From: Bacteroidetes bacterium UBA7674
GTDB taxonomy: Bacteria; Bacteroidota; Bacteroidia; Chitinophagales; Chitinophagaceae
Reading direction: 5' to 3'
Length of the DNA: 64,000 bases
Assembly: GCA_002483105.1 (NCBI GenBank)
Contig: DLHG01000001.1
Coordinates: 1-64,000 of the forward strand
Under the pieces are notes generated by a model that was not told the origin of the DNA, searched no databases, and worked only from the letters and a program-made list of their open reading frames with translations. The position numbers and the translations under genes are program-made. Shown in pieces: positions 18,031 through 25,780 of the stretch (positions are counted from its first letter, which is position 1; every line of letters starts with the position of its first letter).

Positions 18031-19137
18031 CTACTCTACCACCGCCGCCGATGGCTTCATCTTACGCACCAACCTTTTGCCCCATCTCATAAACGGTAAT
18101 TCCACAGCATAGTGAATAATAGTTGCCAGCAAAGTAGAAACCGCCAGGCACACCGCCATCATTACAAAGTAGGCAACCCACTCGTCACTGAACAGCGAAA
18201 CAAACTTATCCCAGCGGTCGAATATCACTGATACTACAAACCAGTGTATCAGGTAAATGCCATAGGATATCCTGCCGTAGAACCGCCACAGACTTTTGTC
18301 CAATGCCTTTTGTGCCTTGGGGCTGTGTATCATTGCTCCCAGGAAAACAAAAGATGCGAAACCGCTGATGATGAAAAAGTCTATCTGAACATAGTTCAGG
18401 AATGTCATTAATGATGGGCCTAGCGGAGAAAGCTCGTTGATATGACGAAGTGAAAATAATGCCCAACATGCCGGCAATAATATCCACCTGAACCGGTACC
18501 AAACGCTTTGCCTAAATGTGTCGGCGGTTATTTCATAATAGAACGCAGCCAAAGTTACACCTAATGTAAAATGCAGGAAAAAGCGTGAAATAAATCCATT
18601 CCCGATTATCAGGATGCAGAACATAAGTGGCAGCATTACCTGCTTGTTTCTTTTTGCTATAACAATGATAAAAGGAACAAAGAAAGAAATGAGTAATTCA
18701 ATAACAAGTGTCCATCCGGCACCGTAAAATCTTGTGCGCGACCTGAACAGAAACAGCTCCTCGTATAATCCCTGGTTATTGTCAATGAACAGGTCCTGTA
18801 GCTTTACACCTGTAATGGGATAGTTCCACCAGAATGCCATAGCCAACACCGCTACTGCGAATCCCGGTAAAAGCCTGAATATCCTGCTGATCCAGAATTT
18901 ATATATCTCCAGCGGATGATCCAGTATCAGGTATTTGTAAGAAAGCACAAACCCACTCAGCACAAAGAAGAAGGACACTGCATCTCCGCCATTGATCACC
19001 AAAAACGACCACTTTATCGGGGTAGTATGATAATGCCATCCTATGTAGTGATAGAAAAGCACCATTAGTGCAGCAATACCACGGATAGAGTCAAGGTATC
19101 CTATATGGTCATTCGAAGGTTTCTTTATAGTCTCCAT
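18031..19137 (-). CDS. Acyltransferase 3 family membrane protein
   Basis: 368 residues from the ATG at 19137 (METIKKPSN). The frame continues 15 codons upstream, but those residues precede the usual family N-terminus. Signature YLDSIRGIAALMVLFYHYIGWHY is followed by DAVSFFFVLSGFVLSYKY, then about ten membrane helices and a basic C-terminal tail. It is a paralogue of the protein at 14318-15427 and probably acylates an exported sugar or lipid. It converges on the GNAT gene with only 9 bases between the stops. Confidence 0.88.
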   Translation of the reverse strand: METIKKPSNDHIGYLDSIRGIAALMVLFYHYIGWHYHTTPIKWSFLVINGGDAVSFFFVLSGFVLSYKYLILDHPLEIYKFWISRIFRLLPGFAVAVLAMAFWWNYPITGVKLQDLFIDNNQGLYEELFLFRSRTRFYGAGWTLVIELLISFFVPFIIVIAKRNKQVMLPLMFCILIIGNGFISRFFLHFTLGVTLAAFYYEITADTFRQSVWYRFRWILLPACWALFSLRHINELSPLGPSLMTFLNYVQIDFFIISGFASFVFLGAMIHSPKAQKALDKSLWRFYGRISYGIYLIHWFVVSVIFDRWDKFVSLFSDEWVAYFVMMAVCLAVSTLLATIIHYAVELPFMRWGKRLVRKMKPSAAVVE

Positions 19138-19214
19138 ACGGTCAGTATGCGATAAAGATAATATTTGCCTACATGAGAACAAGAATATATCACATCTTTT
19201 TTACGCTATACAAA

Positions 19215-19248
19215 AACGCCGGCAACTGTTAAAACAGTCGCCGGCGTT
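19215..19248 (-). terminator. Terminator of the repeat-rich T9SS gene
   Basis: AACGCCGGC-A-ACTGTT and AACAGT-C-GCCGGCGTT form a long stem. The A-run on the left is a T-run on the minus strand, and the gene's stop is at 19270. Confidence 0.88.
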
Positions 19249-19269
19249 ACCAAAAGTTATTATTACAAA

Positions 19270-21297
19270 CTAGTTTTTAATGATCTGCTGAGTAGCTTTG
19301 AAATCTACGCCGCTCAGTTGGATAGTATAGCTACCTGCAGTAAGGTCGCTTACAGAGAAGCTGTTACCTTGTGCATTCATAGATTTTACCACACGTCCTG
19401 TCATATCATATACCACGATATCAGTTACTTGCTTGTCTGAAGTAAAATTGATTGTTTCAGTAGCAGGATTAGGATATACTGTGATAGCAACATTGTTAGC
19501 TACTGTATTCATTACATCCAGTGTAGCATCGTTATCAGCTACTGTGAACGGGCTTAAAGTAGTAACGTTGTTACGGTTCATTACATAAAGGTTGCCTGAA
19601 GCTACTGCACTTGCACCTGCTGTTACATCCCACATGTTGTTAGTGTAATGAGAGATGTAAGAGTTTGTCCTGTCAAAACCATTCACTTCCATTGAAGCAT
19701 CCCACATCAGTTGCAGGTTAAGGTCAAGACCTGTAGAAGCAGAGCTCGTGATAAACCAAGTACCATCCACTACTGATTGAGTATTACTCAGGTCAGTACC
19801 TGTTGTACCGTTACCATATACATTAGCATCAGCCATTACACTGATATCACTTGTTACAGAACCTGTGTTAGCAGCAACTACTGCCGGAGAATAATTAGTA
19901 AGTGTACCTACGTGGAACATTTCAGAAGCGTTAGCTGCAAGATTGATAGTTAAATTTCCACCTTCTTCAGTGATAACATAGCTATTTTCAGAACCACCTG
20001 CAATCATACCACCTGCATTAATGATCAGATCATTAGCCCAAACATGGATCATACCTGTAGTCAGGTTCAGCGTACCGGCTACATGAAGATCAGTACCAAG
20101 GCTTGCGTAAGCATTGTTGCTACCAAGATCAATAGTCAGGTCATTTACTGTGTTACCAACAGTGCTGAAGCGGAGACCACCTGTAAAGCTGTTATTAGAA
20201 TTGATAGTGATGTCAGAACCTGAAGTAGATACGATAGTACCTGTACCTGCTGCAGCGAAGTTACCGTTCACAGCGAAGTTCAGGTCATTGTTGTTCAGCG
20301 TAAGTGAACCCTGAGTTAAAGTCAGTGTACCATTTACAACCACATCAGAACCTAAAGTAACGTTTGCACTTGAGTTACCCAGGTTAATTGTCAGGTTGTT
20401 TACTGTGTTGCTACCATTACCGAAAGTCAGGTTGCCAGCAAGGCTGCCTGAAGTATTGATAGTGATGTTTGCATTACCATCAGAATTGATAGTACCATTA
20501 CCTGTAACATCAATGTTACCGGTTGCTTCTATTGTCAGGTCATTACTGTTCAATATAAGGTTACCGTTTTCCAGGTCTAATGTACCGTCAATGATCACAT
20601 CTGAAGTAAGTGTTACAGAACCTGAAGTCAGGTCAACTGTTACGTCATTCAAACCTGTACCTGAAAGTTCCAGGCCTGTATTAGATGAAGAACCTTCATA
20701 AACAACATTGTAGTTGTTTGTAAGGCTCAAAGAACCATTACCACCAAGAGATATAGAACCACCATCTATTACGATAGTAGAGTTGTTACCCATTGTGAAA
20801 GTACCATCAACAATATTCAGCAAACCTGACATAACCCATAATGAGTTATTTACAGTTACATCTGCTGTAGAGTTGAACGTGCTGATCCATGTGCTCATGT
20901 GGTCTGTAACGATGTCACCTGTAAAAGTTACACCGCTTACCAGTGCAAGAGACATACTGTCAACATCGATAGTACCGTTACCACTAATATTACCTGCTGT
21001 CATTATCACAGCAGTAGCGTTAGTACCAGATTGAAGCATACCATCTACATTCAATGTAGCAGCTGCATTCAAGCTTACGTTATTATCCAGTGTTACAATA
21101 ATACCTGTTGGGATGATGATTACATCACCTGCGATCAGTCCAACCGGTTGAGTGCCCGCAAACCATGTTGCCGAGCTGCTGAAGTTTCCTGAAGCAATCG
21201 CCGTGTAGGTCGTCGCTTTTGATGTCGATAGCGTAGCTGCAACGATCGCAACGGATAGAGCCAGCTTCGAAATGATTGATAAGTAATTCTTGATCAT
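19270..21297 (-). CDS. Secreted repeat-rich T9SS cargo, probable adhesin
   Basis: 675 residues. A signal peptide of about 28 residues (ending STSKA) is followed by a T/S/N/G-rich right-handed-helix-like region. Imperfect repeats of roughly 90 residues share the patterns GTLTLTQGSLTLNNNDL, GNITFGN-type turns and NDLTIDLGSNNAY. The end is a T9SS sorting domain (YPNPATETINF ... GSYTIQLSG). Such proteins form long extracellular fibres or adhesins. The repeat region has a uniform Asn/Thr-rich composition unlike its neighbours. It has its own promoter region and terminator. Confidence 0.85.
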   Translation of the reverse strand: MIKNYLSIISKLALSVAIVAATLSTSKATTYTAIASGNFSSSATWFAGTQPVGLIAGDVIIIPTGIIVTLDNNVSLNAAATLNVDGMLQSGTNATAVIMTAGNISGNGTIDVDSMSLALVSGVTFTGDIVTDHMSTWISTFNSTADVTVNNSLWVMSGLLNIVDGTFTMGNNSTIVIDGGSISLGGNGSLSLTNNYNVVYEGSSSNTGLELSGTGLNDVTVDLTSGSVTLTSDVIIDGTLDLENGNLILNSNDLTIEATGNIDVTGNGTINSDGNANITINTSGSLAGNLTFGNGSNTVNNLTINLGNSSANVTLGSDVVVNGTLTLTQGSLTLNNNDLNFAVNGNFAAAGTGTIVSTSGSDITINSNNSFTGGLRFSTVGNTVNDLTIDLGSNNAYASLGTDLHVAGTLNLTTGMIHVWANDLIINAGGMIAGGSENSYVITEEGGNLTINLAANASEMFHVGTLTNYSPAVVAANTGSVTSDISVMADANVYGNGTTGTDLSNTQSVVDGTWFITSSASTGLDLNLQLMWDASMEVNGFDRTNSYISHYTNNMWDVTAGASAVASGNLYVMNRNNVTTLSPFTVADNDATLDVMNTVANNVAITVYPNPATETINFTSDKQVTDIVVYDMTGRVVKSMNAQGNSFSVSDLTAGSYTIQLSGVDFKATQQIIKN

Positions 21298-21807
21298 AAT
21301 GATTATGTTTTTTAGAATAACCTATTAGCAAATGACGTTCCACATATCACCTTACAGTTAATTATTTCATAGTACAGCTAGCCCTACTTATAAATGTATA
21401 TCCGTACTTCACTAGCAATCAATGTGATAATGAATACTGCCGAGCTGTATAAAATATATTGTTCAGTACGACATAAAATTTAGGCGCATGTGTAACTACT
21501 GTGTAATTAAAACCTCACTGTGGAACTCAACCTTACACATGCCACCCAGTATGTCATAAAAAGGTTCTTATATAGTACAGCTGTGCCTGTTTCTAAGGTG
21601 GTTATCTAAAGTGTGGCTGAGGTCAATACAATGATTTAAAAACTCGTCCTCTTATATATATGCGTACTACCCTCATAGAACCTACCATTGGTTATTCTTG
21701 ACCAGCAGCGTCATATAAACAATTGAACTAATCCATAAATGTGGATAGCTTCTATACTATCATAAGTACAACCTACCTCAAATGCGCTAATTTCGCATAC
21801 GCATATT
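21298..21807. other. Divergent intergenic region upstream of uvrA
   Basis: 510 AT-rich bases between the T9SS adhesin and uvrA. TAATTTCG at 21788-21795 resembles a -7 box for uvrA, but no convincing -33 TTTG is at the right distance. I see no SOS-box-like palindrome, RNA gene or repeat. Confidence 0.5.
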
Positions 21808-24681
21808 ATGGCAGAAAAGAAGAAAGCTCCGGCTCCTAAAAAAGCTGCGACAGGGGATAAAAAGATAAAATCAACCACCAAGGTAAAAGTGGCAGAAGCA
21901 GGCTATGGCAGCAGCGATAATGAGATATTCATTAAAGGCGCGCGCATGCACAACCTGAAGAATGTAGATGTAGCCATACCGAGGAATAAACTGGTAGTGG
22001 TAACAGGTGTTTCGGGTTCGGGTAAGTCGAGCCTGACAATGGATACCCTATTTGCTGAAGGCCAGCGACGCTATGCGGAAAGCCTCAGCGCCTATGCGCG
22101 CCAGTTCCTGATGCGTATGGACAAGCCAGATGTAGATTATATACGCGGTATTTGTCCAGCCATCGCTATTGAGCAAAAGGTCACAACCCGCACTCCCCGC
22201 TCCACTGTGGGTAGCATGACGGAGATATATGATTACCTGCGCCTGCTTTTCGCACGTGTTGGTAAGACCTACTCCCCCATCAGCGGCACAGAGGTAAAGA
22301 AAGATTCTGTGACTGATGTGGTCGAGTTTGTGAAAGGCCTGCCTGTTGATACCAAAGTGCAATTCATCGTTCCGCTTGTCACGCATTATGGTCGTAGCGT
22401 GACTGAAGAGCTAAACATACTCATGCAAAAAGGGTTCAGCCGTATCTACGCGCCTGATACCGATGACAAACCTATCCGCATAGAAGATGTACTGAATGAA
22501 ACACAGGCATTACCCAAAAAACACATTTACCTGCTCATCGATCGCATAGTAGTAAAGGAGACGTGGGAAGAAGATGATGTACACCGCATAGGCGACAGCA
22601 TACAAACTGGATTCTACGAAAGCGAGGGCGAATGCCTGGTAGAAGTCAACGGAAAGAAGATACATACTTTTAATAACCGCTTTGAGGCAGACGGGATGGT
22701 GTTTGAAGAACCTACGCCTAACCTGTTCTCTTTTAATAACCCTTACGGTGCCTGCCCTACCTGTGAAGGCTTCGGGCAAACACTCGGCATTGACGAAGAC
22801 TTAGTAATACCTGACAAAAGACTGAGCGTTTACGAAAGTGCTGTTGCCTGCTGGCGTGGTGATAAGATGGGCGAATACCGCGACTCTTTCATTCGCACTG
22901 CTTCTAAATATGATTTCCCTATTCATAAGCCAATTGCCGACCTGAACGAAAGCGAGCACGAACTCCTCTGGGAAGGTAACGCGCGCGTATCGGGTATCCG
23001 AGATTTCTTTAAAATGGTGGAGCAGAACCTGTACAAAGTTCAGTACAGGGTAATGCAGGCGCGATACAGAGGCAGAACGGTATGCCCCACTTGCAAGGGC
23101 TCACGCCTGCGTGTAGAGGCTGGTTATGTAAAAATAAACGGTGCCACTATTGCCAACCTGATGTTCCTGCCCGCCAGCGACCTGGCTGAATGGTTCGACC
23201 ATATAAAACTGACTAAACACGAACAGGAAATAGGCAAGCGTATCCTTATAGAGATAAACCAGCGCATGAAGACCTTGCTCGATGTAGGTCTAGGTTATCT
23301 ATCGCTCAGCCGCCTGGCCAATACACTCAGCGGTGGAGAAAGCCAGCGCATACAGCTGACCAAGTTCCTCGGCAGCAACCTGACCGATTCCTTATACATC
23401 CTTGACGAACCAAGTATAGGCCTCCACAGCCGTGATACGGAGCGGCTGATAAACGTGCTGAAATCCCTCAGGGAGTTGGGCAACACAGTAGTCGTTGTAG
23501 AGCACGACGAACTGATGATGCGTGAAGCCGACCATATAATAGATATGGGTCCGCTGGCGAGCCACTTAGGCGGCGAGGTTGTGGCAGAAGGGGATTACGA
23601 TGCTATTGTCAACAACCCTAAAAGCCTCACAGGCAAATACCTCAGTGGTGAAATGACCATTGAACCGCATAAGACAAAACGCAGGTCTAGAGGCAGCATC
23701 CGACTCGAAGGTTGCCGCCAGCACAACCTGAAAGATATCGACGTTGACTTCCCGCTCAATGTACTCTGCGTAGTAACGGGCGTGAGTGGTAGCGGCAAAA
23801 CAACATTAGTAAAACAAACCCTCTACCCTGCCCTGCAAAAACATTATGGCGAAGGCTCCGACAAAGCAGGCATTCATAAATACCTTGGTGGCGACCTGGA
23901 CGAAATAGCACACGTTGAGCTTGTCGATCAGAACCCGATCGGTAAGTCTTCACGAAGCAATCCCGTTACCTACATCAAGGCATGGGATGAGATACGCAAA
24001 CTGTTCACCAAGCAACCGCTCTCCAAGATGCGCGGCTTTGCCGAAAAACACTTCTCTTTCAATACAGATGGTGGCCGTTGCGATACCTGCAAAGGTGATG
24101 GTGAAGTAATAGTTGAAATGCAGTTCCTTGCTGATGTACACCTACTATGTGAAGCCTGTAAGGGAAAGAAGTTCAAAGAAGAAGTACTGGAAGTAACTTA
24201 CCGTACGAAGAACGTGTACGAAGTACTGGAGATGAGCGTGGATGAGTCCATAGAATTTTTCAAAGACGAAAAGAGAATTGCCACAGCCCTGCAGCCACTC
24301 AGCGATGTAGGACTTGGGTATATAAAACTCGGGCAAAGCAGCGATACCCTAAGTGGTGGTGAAGCACAACGTGTAAAGCTGGCTTCTTTCCTCGGCAGAG
24401 GCAAATCGAAAACAAAAGATGCTATCCTTTTCATCTTCGATGAACCGACAACCGGGCTGCACATGAATGATATCAAAAAGCTACTCGGCTCTTTTGATGC
24501 CCTTATTGAGCAGGGACATTCCATTATAGTAATCGAACACAACACCGATGTCATCAAGTGCGCCGACCATGTAATAGACATTGGCCCCGAAGGCGGCGCC
24601 GGTGGCGGCGAGCTTTTATACTCTGGTCCACCCGATGGCTTGAAGAAAGTAAAAGCAAGCTATACGGGAAAGTACATGTAA
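21808..24681 (+). CDS. uvrA: Excinuclease ABC subunit A
   Basis: 957 residues. UvrA is the damage-recognising ATPase of nucleotide excision repair. It has two ABC modules: Walker A GVSGSGKS at 67-74 and a second VTGVSGSGKT near 650, with signatures LSGGESQRIQL and LSGGEAQRVKLA, each followed by a DEPS/DEPT Walker B. The C-terminal zinc finger is intact (CDTCKGDG ... CEACKGKKF). In the N-terminal zinc finger only the second Cys pair (ACPTCEGFG) remains; the first is replaced. A basic Lys/Ala-rich leader of about 30 residues precedes the first module. The form looks like the GKTYSPISG type of UvrA seen in Bacteroidota. Confidence 0.95.
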   Translation: MAEKKKAPAPKKAATGDKKIKSTTKVKVAEAGYGSSDNEIFIKGARMHNLKNVDVAIPRNKLVVVTGVSGSGKSSLTMDTLFAEGQRRYAESLSAYARQFLMRMDKPDVDYIRGICPAIAIEQKVTTRTPRSTVGSMTEIYDYLRLLFARVGKTYSPISGTEVKKDSVTDVVEFVKGLPVDTKVQFIVPLVTHYGRSVTEELNILMQKGFSRIYAPDTDDKPIRIEDVLNETQALPKKHIYLLIDRIVVKETWEEDDVHRIGDSIQTGFYESEGECLVEVNGKKIHTFNNRFEADGMVFEEPTPNLFSFNNPYGACPTCEGFGQTLGIDEDLVIPDKRLSVYESAVACWRGDKMGEYRDSFIRTASKYDFPIHKPIADLNESEHELLWEGNARVSGIRDFFKMVEQNLYKVQYRVMQARYRGRTVCPTCKGSRLRVEAGYVKINGATIANLMFLPASDLAEWFDHIKLTKHEQEIGKRILIEINQRMKTLLDVGLGYLSLSRLANTLSGGESQRIQLTKFLGSNLTDSLYILDEPSIGLHSRDTERLINVLKSLRELGNTVVVVEHDELMMREADHIIDMGPLASHLGGEVVAEGDYDAIVNNPKSLTGKYLSGEMTIEPHKTKRRSRGSIRLEGCRQHNLKDIDVDFPLNVLCVVTGVSGSGKTTLVKQTLYPALQKHYGEGSDKAGIHKYLGGDLDEIAHVELVDQNPIGKSSRSNPVTYIKAWDEIRKLFTKQPLSKMRGFAEKHFSFNTDGGRCDTCKGDGEVIVEMQFLADVHLLCEACKGKKFKEEVLEVTYRTKNVYEVLEMSVDESIEFFKDEKRIATALQPLSDVGLGYIKLGQSSDTLSGGEAQRVKLASFLGRGKSKTKDAILFIFDEPTTGLHMNDIKKLLGSFDALIEQGHSIIVIEHNTDVIKCADHVIDIGPEGGAGGGELLYSGPPDGLKKVKASYTGKYM

Positions 24682-24695
24682 CCTACTATAAAAAG

Positions 24696-24722
24696 AACAG
24701 CCACGAAATATTCGTGGCTGTT
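24696..24722 (+). terminator. uvrA terminator
   Basis: AACAGCCACGAA-ATA-TTCGTGGCTGTT perfect 12-bp stem followed by T residues, 14 bases after the uvrA stop. Confidence 0.9.
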
Positions 24723-24867
24723 TACTACTACTTGATTATTGTAAGTTTTTATACGTGGGTCGTATTGGGGCTGTTTATATGAATTGTAAACTACCTGGTA
24801 ATCAACCAGCGTTTAGAATGATCACAACATAAAGAAAGAGAAATTATGGTTCTGGTACTCAGGCCGT

Positions 24868-24951
24868 CTAGTGAAATGTGTCTTCCATTTAGTAAAATGT
24901 ATCTTTTGTCTAGTAAAACGTACGCTTCGTTTAGTGAAATGCATAAAAAAC
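24868..24951. repeat. Four-unit 21-bp tandem array next to a LytTR regulator gene
   Basis: Four units of exactly 21 bases start at 24868, 24889, 24910 and 24931, each opening with (C/T)TAGT(G/A)AAA(T/C)G. The unit tails vary more. On the minus strand each unit reads C(A/G)TTT(C/T)ACTA. The period is two helical turns. LytTR proteins commonly bind direct repeats spaced about 21 bp, and the neighbouring gene encodes a LytTR regulator. However, the array lies at that gene's 3' side, so a binding role is inference. Confidence 0.65.
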
Positions 24952-25011
24952 AATTAAGTAAAAAGGGTGAAGACAAGTCCCCACCCTCCTGGATCGATCA
25001 ATAATATTAAT

Positions 25012-25770
25012 CTAAGCCCCCTTTCTATTGATACGCAGAAAGTGATTGAGAAACTCATCCCGCTTATTTCTCGCCAGTGGCAGGCAGGTATTATCCGACA
25101 TCGTTATCGACAATTCCTTGGAATTGAACTTCACCACCTCATTCAGCGAGATGATATGCGACTTGTGTATCTGAAAGAACACATCGTGCGGCAAGGTTCC
25201 GAACATTTGCTTCAGTGTATAGGAGCTGAGTATTTTCTTCTTATCCGTAGTATGTATATAGGTATACACATTGCTCCCCTCACAATGCACAATTGAGTCT
25301 ACATCAATAAATATGTATTCATCGGAAGCCGGTATCACCAGTTTATTACGCTTTTCCTCTTTCTTCATCATATCCTGCAGCATATGTACCAACTCATTGG
25401 CATTCATTCCATTCGATATGCGTTTCTGAGCATGAGTTATTGCCCGTTTAAGGTCTTCCTTGTTTATCGGCTTGCTGATATACCCGTTCGGCGCATGCTT
25501 CATGGCCTCGATTATGAACTCGTTATAGGCCGTAATAAAAATGATCTCAAAATCGATCTCTATGTTGCTCAATAGCTCCAGTGAGCTGCCACCCGGCAAC
25601 ATAATGTCCATGAAAACCAGCTGTGGTTTTTCCTGTTGTATCATTTGGTAAGCCGACAGGATATTATCGCATTGCCCCACAATGGATATTCTGCTGTCTA
25701 TCTCAGTTACCATTGTGGCAACGAGATCCGCAATGGGTTTCTCATCTTCTACTATTAGTGCCCTGATCAT
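25012..25770 (-). CDS. LytTR-family response regulator
   Basis: 252 residues from the ATG at 25770, where the conserved IRALIVEDEKPIADLV receiver start begins. The longer frame would overlap the kinase gene. The receiver domain has acidic residues at 8-10, phospho-acceptor Asp55 in LVFMDIMLPGG and Lys in GYISKPI. A LytTR DNA-binding domain covers about 150-250 (KLVIPASDEYIFIDVDSIVHCEGSNVYT ..., IHKSHIISLNEV, NKRDEFLNHF). It follows the kinase gene by 10 bases and forms a two-gene operon with it. Confidence 0.93.
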   Translation of the reverse strand: MIRALIVEDEKPIADLVATMVTEIDSRISIVGQCDNILSAYQMIQQEKPQLVFMDIMLPGGSSLELLSNIEIDFEIIFITAYNEFIIEAMKHAPNGYISKPINKEDLKRAITHAQKRISNGMNANELVHMLQDMMKKEEKRNKLVIPASDEYIFIDVDSIVHCEGSNVYTYIHTTDKKKILSSYTLKQMFGTLPHDVFFQIHKSHIISLNEVVKFNSKELSITMSDNTCLPLARNKRDEFLNHFLRINRKGA

Positions 25771-25780
25771 AGTGTGTGTG

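Larger units (their letters stand above)
24682..25011. other. Intergenic region between convergent genes
   Basis: 330 bases holding the uvrA terminator and a four-unit 21-bp tandem array, both listed separately. No reading frame of interest. Confidence 0.6.

Noticed and set aside
19270..21297. Repeats of the adhesin gene as a DNA-level tandem array
   Set aside because: The repetition is at protein level, imperfect and of about 90 residues; it is explained by the fold.
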